Shown piece by piece: positions 37,701-46,392 of a stretch of 64,000 nucleotides of DNA. The DNA is taken from NCBI GenBank assembly GCA_963727955.1, contig CAVSII010000006.1:1-64000 (forward strand), read 5' to 3'. The DNA is from Bog-756 sp963727955. Its GTDB lineage: Bacteria > Actinomycetota > Acidimicrobiia > Acidimicrobiales > RAAP-2. Position 1 is the stretch's first letter; the number at the start of each line of letters is the position of its first letter. Both the position numbers and the translations under genes were made by a program. Below the pieces are notes generated by a model. The model was not told the DNA's origin and ran no database searches. It worked only from the letters and a program-made list of their open reading frames with translations.

Positions 37701-38261
37701 TTACACGCCCTCCCACAGCCCGACCGGCGCCTGGCCCACCCGGTAGTGGCCGGGTTGGCGCTCGCCGCTGGCTGCCTTCTCGATCCGGGCGGTCATCCCC
37801 TCGCTGAGGGCGCCGTCCTTGATCATGGCGAAGTAGGTGGCGGTGGCGTTGCCCACGTCGAAGAAGTCCCGCTGCCAGCTCCATTTGAAGTCACCGGCGT
37901 AACGGAACCAACTGCCCCCCAGGCCGGCGATCTCGTAGTGGCTACCGTCGTCCCGGGTAGCGTCGGCCACCTGCTTCCATAGCCCGAGGATCTCCCCCTG
38001 GGCGTCGTCGATGAGCACCCGCTGGTAGGGGTAGACCCATCCGCCCAGCCCCTCCATCTCCAAACCCAAGGCGTAGGCGCGTATCTCGTCACGGCCCACG
38101 GCCATGAACTCGTCGTTGGGCCCCACGTTCCACCCGTAGGTGGCGTCGTCGGTGTACATGTCGGCCATCGGCTCCCAGTCCAGGTTGGCCTCGCACCGCT
38201 TGTTGATGGCCAGCCAACGCTCCATCATCTCTTCGAGCTCGCTGCGTGGGAATGCCGGCAT
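37701..38261 (-). CDS. SnoaL/NTF2-like protein of the CYP51 operon
   Basis: A 186-residue NTF2-like fold protein with the entry helix ELEEMMERWLAINKRCEANL, DMYTDDATYGWNVGP in the cone, and GGSWFRYAGDFKWSWQRDFF near the base. The fold occurs in ketosteroid isomerases and polyketide cyclases. It lies three bases after the ferredoxin stop in the CYP51 operon. As I recall, an NTF2-like/ketosteroid-isomerase homologue (Rv0760c) also lies near cyp51 in M. tuberculosis, so a role with steroid-like substrates is an inference. No catalytic residues can be assigned securely. Confidence 0.75.
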   Translation of the reverse strand: MPAFPRSELEEMMERWLAINKRCEANLDWEPMADMYTDDATYGWNVGPNDEFMAVGRDEIRAYALGLEMEGLGGWVYPYQRVLIDDAQGEILGLWKQVADATRDDGSHYEIAGLGGSWFRYAGDFKWSWQRDFFDVGNATATYFAMIKDGALSEGMTARIEKAASGERQPGHYRVGQAPVGLWEGV

Positions 38262-38264
38262 GGG

Positions 38265-38462
38265 TTACTCCTCCTCGGTGATGCGCAGTGCGGATGTGGG
38301 ACAGAAGCGGACGGCTGCCTCGACCTCAGCGCGGAGCGACTCGTCGGGCTCGGCGTCGAGGATGGTCACCTGTGGGTTCTTGCCCAGGACGAACACGGTG
38401 GGGGCCTCCGACTCGCACACCCCGTGGCCCTGGCACAGATCGATGTCGACCGACACCCGCAT
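38265..38462 (-). CDS. 3Fe-4S ferredoxin, partner of CYP51
   Basis: A 65-residue ferredoxin: CQGHGVC and CPTSAL hold three cluster cysteines, with His in place of the fourth ligand, the pattern of P450-partner 3Fe-4S ferredoxins. The N-terminal MRVSVDIDLCQGHGVCESEA is typical. It passes electrons from a reductase (not in this window) to a P450, most probably CYP51, whose stop overlaps this start as TGATG. The same gene pair order occurs in mycobacteria (Rv0764c-Rv0763c, from memory). Confidence 0.92.
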   Translation of the reverse strand: MRVSVDIDLCQGHGVCESEAPTVFVLGKNPQVTILDAEPDESLRAEVEAAVRFCPTSALRITEEE

Positions 38463-39832
38463 CAGTCCGCCGCCGCCCGCCGCCGGTACCGGGCCTTACA
38501 GGGCTGTTGCAACTGGACCACCATCTTCGAGTGGTCGTTGCGGTAGGTGTCGGACGGCTGGGCCAGCTCGAACTCCCAATCGAGGAGGAGGACCGAGAAG
38601 ATGGCCTTGAGCTGCATCATGGCGAAGGCGGCCCCCACGCAACGGTGCCGGCCGGCGCCGAAGGGGATCCACGTCCACGGATTGGTCCGGTCCTCCTCGC
38701 GGGGGGCCACGTAGCGGGACGGGACGAAGGCGTCGGCGTCGGGGAAGTCCTCGGGGATCCGGTTGGACACCGCCGGGCTGGTCCCCACCATCTGACCGGT
38801 CCGGATGGTGAAGCCGTCCACGTCGACCTCCTCTTTGGCCACCCGCAGGAGGAGGATGAGCGGTGGGTGGAGGCGCAGGGCCTCTTTGATGGCCGACTCG
38901 AGGTGGGGCATGGCCCGCAGCGCCTGGTAGCTGACCTCGGCTCCGTCGGCGTAGAGCTCGGCCAGCTCGTTGTCGACCACCGTCATCTGGTCACAGTGAC
39001 GCAGCAGCTCGATGAGCGTCCAGGCGGCCGTGCCCGAGGTGGTGTGGTGGCCGGCGAACATCATCGAGATGAACATGCCGGTGACGATGTCGGCGGTGAA
39101 GCGGGGGCTTCCGTCCTCGTCGTGGATGGACATGAGGACGTCGAGGAGGTCCCTCTCGTCGTCGGCCACCGGCTCCGCCCCGGCTCGTCGTTCCATGATG
39201 GCTCCCACCAGTGCCACCAGGCCCTCCCGGGCCGCGTCGCGACGCCGGAAGCTCTCGATGGGGGCGTAGGGGTCCATGTAGGCGATGGCGTCGGTGCCCT
39301 GTTCGAGGTCGTGGTAGAGCTGGGCGAACCGTTGGTCGAGCTGGTCGCGGAACCGCCTGCCGATGAGGCAGGAGGACGAGGTGTAGATGGTCAGCTCGGC
39401 GAACCAGTCGAGCAGGTCGATCTCCCCCTCATCGCCCCAGGTCGACACCATGTGCTCGACTTCGGCGGCGATGGTGGCGGCGTGGCCCCGCATGAACTTG
39501 TCCCGCAGGGCCTGGTTGTGGAGCATCTCGCGACGACGCTCGGGCGGCGCGTCGAAGACCACGCCCTCCCCGAAGATGGGTGTCATGAACGGGTAGGCCT
39601 CGGCCTGGTCGAGGACCTCCTCGGGGGCCCGAAAGAACACCTCGTTGGCCTCGGCCCCGGTCAACAGGACCACGTCCCGGTCACCCAGGCGGAACACCCC
39701 GACGTCGCCGCACTCGGCCCGCACCCGCTGGAGCAGGGCGATGGGGTCCACCCGCAGTTCCTCCAGGTGCCCGTTGGCTTCGGCCCCGCCCGATACCCGC
39801 GGCGGCTCACCACGCTCCACGGCGACGGTCAT
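38462..39832 (-). CDS. cyp51: Cytochrome P450 CYP51 (sterol 14-alpha-demethylase type)
   Basis: A 456-residue P450 with the signatures of bacterial CYP51: near the N-terminus PRVSGGAEANGHLEELRVDP, then AYPFMTPIFGEGVVFDAPPE, the I-helix MMFAGHHTTSGTAAWTLIEL, the ExxR helix in IKEALRLHPPL, the haem-ligand loop FGAGRHRCVGAAFAMMQ and C-terminal YRNDHSKMVVQL. These match mycobacterial CYP51 almost residue by residue as I recall it. The enzyme oxidises the 14-alpha-methyl of lanosterol-like substrates; the native substrate in bacteria is uncertain, and no sterol synthesis gene is in this window. Its start overlaps the upstream SDR stop (ATGA) and its stop overlaps the ferredoxin start. A GAGGAG ribosome site precedes the ATG. 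Confidence 0.95.
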   Translation of the reverse strand: MTVAVERGEPPRVSGGAEANGHLEELRVDPIALLQRVRAECGDVGVFRLGDRDVVLLTGAEANEVFFRAPEEVLDQAEAYPFMTPIFGEGVVFDAPPERRREMLHNQALRDKFMRGHAATIAAEVEHMVSTWGDEGEIDLLDWFAELTIYTSSSCLIGRRFRDQLDQRFAQLYHDLEQGTDAIAYMDPYAPIESFRRRDAAREGLVALVGAIMERRAGAEPVADDERDLLDVLMSIHDEDGSPRFTADIVTGMFISMMFAGHHTTSGTAAWTLIELLRHCDQMTVVDNELAELYADGAEVSYQALRAMPHLESAIKEALRLHPPLILLLRVAKEEVDVDGFTIRTGQMVGTSPAVSNRIPEDFPDADAFVPSRYVAPREEDRTNPWTWIPFGAGRHRCVGAAFAMMQLKAIFSVLLLDWEFELAQPSDTYRNDHSKMVVQLQQPCKARYRRRAAAD

Positions 39833-40683
39833 GGCTCCTCCTCGTTGTTCAGTTCCCTGTTCGATCCTTTGGCCGCCAGTTCCGCTGCGCCCGGCGCCGG
39901 TGTCTCCGTCTGTCGGAGGGGGGCCTCGGGCTGCAGCTCGACCACGGTGGCATGGGTACCCCGGGGTAGGGTGACGGCCGCCACGATGGCCTGGGCCACA
40001 CCGGCCGGGCGCATGAAACTGTCGTGCCGGGCGAAGCCCCAGGCCACCCACCCGTTGAGCACGTCGGCGGTGATGGTCGGATCCCAGTCCATGCCCATCC
40101 CGGTGAGGGTGGGACCCGGTCGCACGATGGAGGCCCGCACGCCGGTGCCCTCGAGCTCCATCTGCAGGGATCGGGCGTAGCCCTCGAGGCCCCACTTGGA
40201 GGCCACGTAGGCGGCCATGGACGGGCGGGGCCGCTCGACCACGTCGGAGGTGATGAAGGCGATGTCGCCCCGCTGCCGCCCGATCATGGCCGGAAGCAGG
40301 GCCCGGATCAGACGGTGGGTGCCGTTGACGTTGACCCCGACCACCCCCTCGAAGGTGGCCGAGTCGGTGTCCATGGCCGAACCGGGTACGTTCTGGGCGG
40401 CGTTGGACACCAGGATCTCGACCGTCCCCAGTGCCTCGGTGGCCATCCGGGCGAAGGACTCGATCGAATCGGCCTCGGACAGGTCGAGGGGGAGGGCGAC
40501 GGCCGAGCCGCCGTCGGCCCGGATGGAGGTGGCCGTCTTCTCGCATTCCGCCACTCGTCGGGCCCCGAGCACCACAGGATGGCCGAGGGCGGCCAGGGCC
40601 AAAGCGGTGGCCCGGCCGATACCGGACGAGGCCCCGGTCACCACCGACGGGCGCAGCGGGGGGTGGGGGTCGAAGTGCTCCAT
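39829..40683 (-). CDS. SDR-family oxidoreductase of the CYP51 operon
   Basis: Classical short-chain dehydrogenase, 284 residues. The NAD(P) motif is VTGASSGIGRATALALAAL, the NAAQ motif lies in ILVSNAAQNVPG, and the catalytic YxxxK is AYVASKWGLEG, after the serine in FITSDVV. It oxidises or reduces an alcohol/ketone, possibly on the substrate of the neighbouring P450s. It sits between the two P450 genes with overlapping starts and stops on both sides (TGATG upstream, ATGA downstream). The position matches Rv0765c in the mycobacterial locus, from memory. Confidence 0.9.
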   Translation of the reverse strand: MEHFDPHPPLRPSVVTGASSGIGRATALALAALGHPVVLGARRVAECEKTATSIRADGGSAVALPLDLSEADSIESFARMATEALGTVEILVSNAAQNVPGSAMDTDSATFEGVVGVNVNGTHRLIRALLPAMIGRQRGDIAFITSDVVERPRPSMAAYVASKWGLEGYARSLQMELEGTGVRASIVRPGPTLTGMGMDWDPTITADVLNGWVAWGFARHDSFMRPAGVAQAIVAAVTLPRGTHATVVELQPEAPLRQTETPAPGAAELAAKGSNRELNNEEEP

Positions 40684-41894
40684 CAGCGGCGGGTCACGGT
40701 GGTGGGCAGGGCGGCCAGGCCGCGCACGTTGATCGAGTGGACCCGTTGGATGCCCTCCGGGTCGACGTCGTAGGTGGCCACCCGGTCGACCAGCTCGGCC
40801 AGTCCGATGCGGGCTTCCAGCCTGGCCATCGGAGCCCCCATGCAGAAGTGACGACCGCTGCCGAAGCTGACCAGCTTGGAGGTGTCGCGGTCGAGGTCGT
40901 AGCGGTCGGGATCGGGGAACACGGCCTCGTCCCGGTTGGCCGATCCGACCAGAAGGAGGACCCGGTCGCCCTCGGGGATGGTGGTCCCTTCGATGTGGAG
41001 GGGTGTGCGGGCCACCCGCAACAGCATCTGGCTGGAGGTGTCGAAGCGCAGGGTCTCCTCGATCCAGTCGGGGACCCGTTGTGGCTGGACGAAAGGTGTC
41101 GTCCCCTGATCGGGGAAGCGCCAGCCCCAGTACCAGGCGTTGCCCAACAGCTTGGTGGTCGTCTCGTTGCCGGCCACCACCATGAGGAAGAGGAACCCGA
41201 TGATCTCCTCGTCGCTGAGCCGGTCGCCGTCGATCTCCGCCTCCATGAGGGCCGAGGTCAGGTCGTCGCCGGGAGCGGTGCGCCGCTCGTCCACCATGGA
41301 CTGGTAGTAGCCGATGAGGGTGAGAGCGGCCTCCATGCCGGCCGGGGGGACGTCGAAGAGCCCGTTCTCCCGGTGCACCACCAGGTCGGCCAGCCGGCGG
41401 ATCTCGGGTCGGTCGACGGGCGGGACCCCCACCAGGTCGGAGATCACGTCCATCGGCAGTTTGCCGGCGAAGTCGGCGATGAAGTCGAAGGTGCCGGCCT
41501 CGAGGGCGGCCTCCAGGTGCTCGACGGCGATGGCCCGGATCCTGTCTTCCATCTGGGCCACCTTGGAGGGGGTGAAGCCCTTGCCCACCAGTGAGCGCAT
41601 GCGGGTGTGGCGGGGCGGGTCGAGGGCCAGGAAGGACATGAAGCGGTGGGCGTCGGGACCGAAGGCGGAGGGATCGAGGGACACCCCCTGGGCGTTGGAG
41701 AAACCGTCCACGTTGCGGAAGGCGGCCAGCACATCGGCGTGCCGGGACAGCGCCCAAAAATCGAGTTCATCGTTCCGGTAGACCGGCGCCTCGGCCCGGA
41801 GCCGGGCGTAGACCGGATAGGGATCCTCGTGGATCTCGTAGGCGTAGGGGCTGTAGGTGACCGGTTGCCTGTCGGTGACCGTGGGGGTGGTCAT
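40683..41894 (-). CDS. Cytochrome P450, CYP123-like by position
   Basis: A 403-residue bacterial P450: PPRHTRMRSLVGKGFTPSKV in the C-helix region, I-helix LFLMVVAGNETTTKLLGNAW, ExxR in IEETLRFDTSSQ, and haem loop VSFGSGRHFCMGAPMARLEA. In mycobacteria the P450 at this position is CYP123 (Rv0766c); subfamily assignment needs alignment. Substrate unknown. The start overlaps the tetR stop (ATGA), placing this operon under the TetR regulator's own transcript. Electron supply is probably the ferredoxin downstream. Confidence 0.92.
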   Translation of the reverse strand: MTTPTVTDRQPVTYSPYAYEIHEDPYPVYARLRAEAPVYRNDELDFWALSRHADVLAAFRNVDGFSNAQGVSLDPSAFGPDAHRFMSFLALDPPRHTRMRSLVGKGFTPSKVAQMEDRIRAIAVEHLEAALEAGTFDFIADFAGKLPMDVISDLVGVPPVDRPEIRRLADLVVHRENGLFDVPPAGMEAALTLIGYYQSMVDERRTAPGDDLTSALMEAEIDGDRLSDEEIIGFLFLMVVAGNETTTKLLGNAWYWGWRFPDQGTTPFVQPQRVPDWIEETLRFDTSSQMLLRVARTPLHIEGTTIPEGDRVLLLVGSANRDEAVFPDPDRYDLDRDTSKLVSFGSGRHFCMGAPMARLEARIGLAELVDRVATYDVDPEGIQRVHSINVRGLAALPTTVTRR

Positions 41895-42571
41895 GGCCGG
41901 CCACCGTCGACCCCGGTGGCCCTCGACTTGCCGTCGACTGACCCTCTTGTCGACGTTCCGTCGACTGACCTTGCTGTCGACTTACCGTCGACCATGATCT
42001 CCGCCGCCGCCGCCATCAGCCGGGGGATGTCGTCGAAGGGCATGTGACCGGTGCCTGCGGCCAGCAGCGAACCGGAAAAGGAGGTCTCGAGCACCCGGAC
42101 CACCAACGGATCGGCGTCGGCCCCGACCACCGCGGCCAGCCGCCGGTGGATCTGGGCGCCGATCCTGTCGCGCAGGTGCTTGACGTCGGGATTGGCGCTG
42201 AGCAGGGCCACGGTGCAGGCATCGACCAGGGCCGGGCTCTGGGTGGTGAACAGCACCATGTCCCGCACGGCGTCGGTGAGCCGCTCGGCCAGCGACCGTC
42301 CTCCCGGTCCCTCCACCGGCGGGAGGGCCTGCATGTTCCGCCACAGCACCTCGGCCAGCAGATGGTCCTTGGAGCTGAAGTAGTTGTAGGCCGTGGCCGG
42401 GGCCACACCGGCCCGGCGGGCCACACTGCGCACGGTCAACCCGGCGTAACCGACCTCGACGATCTCATCGCTGGTGGCCTGCACCAGCAGCAGGACCACC
42501 TCGGCCTGCCGGGGGCTCAGCCGGCGCCGGGTGGCCTCCAGCGAAGCGGGGGGAGCGGCGGTGTCCGGCAT
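41891..42571 (-). CDS. TetR-family regulator with repeat tail
   Basis: A 226-residue TetR-type repressor. The HTH is at about residues 42-75 (GLTVRSVARRAGVAPATAYN, YFSSKDHLLAEVL). The ligand-binding domain follows to about 190. The last 35 residues are an odd repeat tail of nine-residue units (VDGKSTARS, VDGTSTRGS, VDGKSRATG) not expected in the family and encoded by a 27-bp tandem array. It probably controls this operon and the divergent dehydrogenase genes through the palindrome at 43332-43345. The stop overlaps the P450 start. Confidence 0.88.
   Translation of the reverse strand: MPDTAAPPASLEATRRRLSPRQAEVVLLLVQATSDEIVEVGYAGLTVRSVARRAGVAPATAYNYFSSKDHLLAEVLWRNMQALPPVEGPGGRSLAERLTDAVRDMVLFTTQSPALVDACTVALLSANPDVKHLRDRIGAQIHRRLAAVVGADADPLVVRVLETSFSGSLLAAGTGHMPFDDIPRLMAAAAEIMVDGKSTARSVDGTSTRGSVDGKSRATGVDGGRP
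41906..41992. repeat. 27-bp tandem array of GTCGAC at the tetR 3' end
   Basis: GTCGAC (once CTCGAC) starts at 41906, 41922, 41933, 41949, 41960, 41976 and 41987: alternating intervals of 16 and 11 bases, a 27-base unit in just over three copies. It encodes the C-terminal nine-residue repeats of the TetR protein. Confidence 0.85.
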
Positions 42572-42574
42572 GGT

Positions 42575-43327
42575 TCAGTGACCGGTGGTGGCTGCCGGAA
42601 TGTGCGGCGTCCCGTCTCGCATGGGGGGGAAGGCGAAGGTGGCCGCCGTGGTCATCTTGGTAACCGCCGTGATGTCGGCCTCGGGCAGCGTCTCGTTGTC
42701 GTCGTCGATGAACAGTTCCCACCGGCAATGCGGAGCGCGGTCGTTCGGGACCCGGGGCGGACGGTGGACGTGCCGCACGTGGGCCTTGGGATTGATGGCC
42801 TGGGCGGTCACGTCGAAGGTGCCGTCCTCGATGTGATGGCACATGCCCGTCACCATCTTGTCGCCCCAGGGCTCGGCGTCCATGAGGGCGCCGCAGTAGG
42901 CCAGCTCGAAATAGCCGTGCTTGGCGTCGACCACCTCGTAGCGGACGTCGAGGTAGTGGTGGGGGAACCCGGGGTCGAGTTGGAAGACCTTGAAGATGGC
43001 TTCGACATCGTCGCCTTCGACCCCCATGATCTGGCGCAGCCGCTGTCCGTAGACCGGGCTGGCCCCGCGCCATTCCTCGATGGCCAGTCGTTCCATCTCC
43101 TCCATGCCGTGGGACATGCCGATGGCCGCGCACATCGAACGGTCGAGGATGTGCACAGCCTGGGCGTACTCGCGCACCAGCCGGACCAGGGCGGCGCGGG
43201 AGAGGTCCTCGTAGCGGAAGTCGGCCTGGAACGGTCCCGAATAGTCGGCCAGACCCTCGTCGTCCCCACGGTCTCTGTCTTGGTTCCCGCCCACGGCCGG
43301 TGTCCCCTCCTCTTTGCCGCTGTGCAT
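42575..43327 (-). CDS. Conserved protein, possibly ATC-hydrolase-like
   Basis: A 250-residue soluble protein, head of the operon with tetR and the P450s. Helical N-terminal half with AALVRLVREYAQAVHILDRS and GMSHGMEEMERLAIEEW; C-terminal half with GYFELAYCGALMDAEPWGDK, MVTGMCHHIEDG and HCRWELFID. The closing pattern of cysteines and the CRWELF end resemble L-2-amino-thiazoline-4-carboxylate hydrolase-like proteins, but only weakly. The ATG at 43327 lies seven bases after minus-strand TATAGT (43340 to 43335), so it is leaderless. tetR starts four bases after its stop. Function unknown. Confidence 0.6.
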   Translation of the reverse strand: MHSGKEEGTPAVGGNQDRDRGDDEGLADYSGPFQADFRYEDLSRAALVRLVREYAQAVHILDRSMCAAIGMSHGMEEMERLAIEEWRGASPVYGQRLRQIMGVEGDDVEAIFKVFQLDPGFPHHYLDVRYEVVDAKHGYFELAYCGALMDAEPWGDKMVTGMCHHIEDGTFDVTAQAINPKAHVRHVHRPPRVPNDRAPHCRWELFIDDDNETLPEADITAVTKMTTAATFAFPPMRDGTPHIPAATTGH

Positions 43328-43331
43328 GGGT

Positions 43332-43345
43332 TGGACTATAGTCCA
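43332..43345. promoter_or_regulatory. Palindromic operator overlapping the -10 box
   Basis: TGGACTATAGTCCA is a perfect 14-base palindrome. Its centre includes the minus-strand -10 TATAGT of the tetR operon, so a bound repressor would block it. A half-site TGTCCA follows at 43352. It is the best candidate operator for the TetR protein encoded in the operon. Confidence 0.7.
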
Positions 43346-43513
43346 GACACCTGTCCAAGTACAGCGCCGGTTGTGTCGAGCGCTCGTGCCGGGGGACGGC
43401 GCCGGCATGCCGGGCCGACCGCGGCGGGGCCACCGATCAACGCCGTGGTGACGCGGCGCGGGACAGGTGGCATCATCACCCGGCGACCAAGGACGACGAC
43501 AGGGGGAGACCGA

Positions 43514-44413
43514 GTGCCCGACGCAGCAGCTTCTGCAACCACCGACCCCGGCCCCGGCCCGGTGGTCGGGGTCATCGGCCTCGGGGCCATCGGCGACGGT
43601 GTGGCCACCAGCGTGCTGCGTGCTCTGCTTCCCTTGGTGGTCTGTGACGTGCGCAGCGAGGCCACCGACGCCTACCGCGACCGTGCCCTGGTGGCCGCCT
43701 CGCCGGCCGACCTGGTGGGCCAAGCCGACGTGGTGGTGGTGGCCGTGGTCAACGACCAGCAGGTGCACGCCGTGTTGTCCGGACCCCACGGCGGGCTGGC
43801 CGCCGCCGACCCGGACACCACCGTCATCGTGGTGTCGACCATTTCGGCGTCGTGCGTGGCCGCCATCGGGGCCGAGGCCGCCGCTCTGGGCGTGCCCGTC
43901 CTCGACTGCGGGGTGACCGGGGGTCCGGCCGCCGCCGCCGGCGGGGACCTGGTGTGCATGGTGGGCGGGGACCCGGCCGTCATCGAGCGGGCCGGGCCGG
44001 TGTTCGACGCCATCAGCTCTCTGACCCTGACCATGGGACCGTTCGGGACGGGCCTGGCCGCCAAGCTGGCCCGCAATCTGATCACCTACGGCTCGTGGCT
44101 GGCCGCCCAGGAGGGCCAGCAGCTGGCCGAGGCGGCCGGCGTCCCGCTGGACCGGCTGGCCGAAGCGGTCAGAGCCAGCGACGTCCACATCGGTGGGGCC
44201 TCCCGGCTCATGTTCCGGTCGACGGCGGCCCCCTTCACCTCCGAGGACGACCGGGGACTGGTCGGCGCCATGCAGGCCGGGGCCGATCTGGCCCACAAGG
44301 ACCTGCGGGCCGCTCTGGATCTGGCCGACGCCCTCGGGGTCGACCTCCCCCTGGCCGTCATGACCGAGGAACGCACCGATGAGATCTTCGGCGTGGGCGG
44401 ATCGCTGTCGTGA
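43514..44413 (+). CDS. NAD(P)-dependent beta-hydroxyacid dehydrogenase family protein
   Basis: A 299-residue member of the 6-phosphogluconate/3-hydroxyisobutyrate dehydrogenase family. The nucleotide motif is VVGVIGLGAIGDGVA, the substrate motif is DCGVTGGPAAAAGG, and the catalytic lysine is in GTGLAAKLARNLITYG. It oxidises a beta-hydroxyacid or reduces a tartronate-semialdehyde-like compound; the substrate is unknown. GTG at 43514 was chosen for the GGGGGAG ribosome site. The stop overlaps the aldehyde dehydrogenase start. A homologue (Rv0770) occurs beside cyp51 in M. tuberculosis, from memory. Confidence 0.88.
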   Translation: MPDAAASATTDPGPGPVVGVIGLGAIGDGVATSVLRALLPLVVCDVRSEATDAYRDRALVAASPADLVGQADVVVVAVVNDQQVHAVLSGPHGGLAAADPDTTVIVVSTISASCVAAIGAEAAALGVPVLDCGVTGGPAAAAGGDLVCMVGGDPAVIERAGPVFDAISSLTLTMGPFGTGLAAKLARNLITYGSWLAAQEGQQLAEAAGVPLDRLAEAVRASDVHIGGASRLMFRSTAAPFTSEDDRGLVGAMQAGADLAHKDLRAALDLADALGVDLPLAVMTEERTDEIFGVGGSLS

Positions 44414-45885
44414 CCGCCGTCACCCCGGTGGCGGGGGAGGAGCGCATGCTCATCGACGGCCACATGCGGCCGGCCCGTTCCGGACGGACCTTCGCGGTAG
44501 TCAACCCGGCCACCGAGGAGACCATCGGTGTGGTGGCCGACGGCGGGCCCGAGGACCTCGACGACGCCGTCGCCGCCGCCCGCCGCGCCTTCGACCGGGC
44601 CGACTGGTCCACCGACGTGGCCCTGCGGGTGCGCTGTCTCCGACAGCTGCAGGCCGCCTTCGGTGCCCACGCCGAGGAGCTGCGGGCCATGACGGTGGCC
44701 GAGACGGGCTCCCCCCTCTCCTTTACCTACTCGGCCCAGCTCGACGCCCCCGTCGAGGGTCTGGGATGGGTGGCCGACCTGGCCGAGGGCTACCCGTGGG
44801 AGACCGACCTCGGGGACGCCTCGCCCATGGGCATCCCGTCGCACCGCTGGGTTCGCCGCGAGGCCACCGGTGTGGTGGGGGCCATCACCCCGTGGAACGT
44901 CCCCCACCAGATCAACCTGGCCAAGTTGGGTCCGGCGCTGGCCGCCGGCAACACCGTCGTCCTCAAGCCGGCGCCGGACACACCCTGGTGCGCCACCGTG
45001 CTCGGTCGTCTCATCGCCGAGGAGACCGACATCCCGCCGGGTGTGGTCAACATCGTCCCCTCGTCCGAGCACACGGTGGGTGCGCTGCTGGCGGCCGATC
45101 CCCGGGTGGACCAGATCAGCTTTACCGGCTCCACCGCCACCGGAAAGGCGGTCATGACGTCGGCCGCTGACTCGCTCAAGAAGGTGTTCCTGGAGCTGGG
45201 GGGGAAGTCGGCCTTCGTCATCCTGGACGACGCCGACCTGCGGGGGGCCTGCGCCACCGCCGCCTTCACCGTGTGCACCCATGCCGGGCAGGGCTGCGCC
45301 ATCACCACCCGCCTGCTCGTCCCCCGGCGCCAGTTCGACGAGGCGGTGGAATCGACGGCCAAGGTCATGGGCAAGCTGCCGGCCGGGGACCCCACCGACC
45401 CGGGCACCATCTGCGGGCCGCTGATCAGTGCCCGCCAGCGCCAAAGGGTCGAGGGGTACCTGGCCCTGGCTCTGGACGAGGGCGGCACGGTGGTCCTCGG
45501 CGGCGGACGTCCCGAGGGGTTCGACCGCGGCTTCTTCGTCGAGCCCACCCTCATCGTCGGGGTGGACAACCGGGCCCGGGTGGCCCAGGAGGAGATCTTC
45601 GGGCCGGTGCTGGTGGTCATCCCCCACGACGGCGACGACGACGCCGTGCGGCTGGCCAACGACTCGGACTACGGGTTGTCCGGCTCGGTGTGGTCGACCG
45701 ACCGCGGCCGGGCCGTCGACGTGGCCGGCCGCATCCGCACCGGTACCGTCGGGATCAACGGCGGTCTGTGGTTCAGCCCCGACGTCCCCTTCGGCGGCTA
45801 CAAGCAGTCGGGCCTCGGACGCGAGTCGGGCCGGGCCGGCTTCGAGGAATACCTCGAGACCAAGTCGATGGCCGAACCGGCGTGA
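44410..45885 (+). CDS. Aldehyde dehydrogenase
   Basis: A 491-residue NAD-dependent aldehyde dehydrogenase. Seen are AITPWNVPHQINLAKLGPAL near residue 158, SFTGSTATGKAV near 237, the catalytic Glu in FLELGGKSAFVI near 262 and the nucleophile Cys in THAGQGCAITTRLL near 296. It oxidises an aldehyde to the acid. The start is GTG overlapping the previous stop (GTGA). It corresponds by position to aldA (Rv0768) in the mycobacterial CYP51 locus; the aldehyde could derive from a P450 product, but this is inference. Confidence 0.93.
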   Translation: MTAVTPVAGEERMLIDGHMRPARSGRTFAVVNPATEETIGVVADGGPEDLDDAVAAARRAFDRADWSTDVALRVRCLRQLQAAFGAHAEELRAMTVAETGSPLSFTYSAQLDAPVEGLGWVADLAEGYPWETDLGDASPMGIPSHRWVRREATGVVGAITPWNVPHQINLAKLGPALAAGNTVVLKPAPDTPWCATVLGRLIAEETDIPPGVVNIVPSSEHTVGALLAADPRVDQISFTGSTATGKAVMTSAADSLKKVFLELGGKSAFVILDDADLRGACATAAFTVCTHAGQGCAITTRLLVPRRQFDEAVESTAKVMGKLPAGDPTDPGTICGPLISARQRQRVEGYLALALDEGGTVVLGGGRPEGFDRGFFVEPTLIVGVDNRARVAQEEIFGPVLVVIPHDGDDDAVRLANDSDYGLSGSVWSTDRGRAVDVAGRIRTGTVGINGGLWFSPDVPFGGYKQSGLGRESGRAGFEEYLETKSMAEPA

Positions 45886-45993
45886 CCGGCGCGGTGGATG
45901 GCGACATGACCCGTGTCGTCGAGCCTGTGCTGTGAATGCGATCCTGTGCCGTCGACCGGCCTGTACCGAAAACGTGAATAGGAGAGTGGACCG

Positions 45994-46392
45994 ATGAGCG
46001 AGGACGACACGACGGGGGAGAGGGAATCCTCCCGGGTCCGGGGCATGGCCAAAATGGAGGAGGTCTACGGGTTTTCGGTCGACCCCGACCAGATCGAGGG
46101 CCCCTACGTCGACTTCACCGTCGACCACCTGTTCGGTCAGGTGTGGACGCGGACGGCGCTCGGCACCCGTGACCGCCGGCTCATGACCATCGGGGTGCTG
46201 GCCGCCCTCAACCAACCCCAGCTGGTGGAGATCCAGTTCCGTTCCGCCCTCGAGCGCGACGAGCTGACCGAGGAGCAGGTGCGGGAGACCGTGCTCCACC
46301 TGGCCCACTACATCGGATGGCCGCTGTCCACCGATATCAACGCCGTGGCCGAAAAGGTCATCGCCCAGCGTCGCCGGGACGGTGCTTCGTGA
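45994..46392 (+). CDS. Carboxymuconolactone decarboxylase-family protein
   Basis: A 132-residue helical protein of the CMD/AhpD-like family, with FTVDHLFGQVWTRTALGTRD, MTIGVLAALNQPQLVEIQFR and EEQVRETVLHLAHYIGWPLS. It lacks the CxxC of peroxidase-type AhpD proteins, favouring the decarboxylase-like group; substrate unknown. AGGAGAG lies eight bases before the ATG. The next SDR gene overlaps its stop (GTGA). A homologue (Rv0771) sits in the mycobacterial locus. Confidence 0.85.
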   Translation: MSEDDTTGERESSRVRGMAKMEEVYGFSVDPDQIEGPYVDFTVDHLFGQVWTRTALGTRDRRLMTIGVLAALNQPQLVEIQFRSALERDELTEEQVRETVLHLAHYIGWPLSTDINAVAEKVIAQRRRDGAS

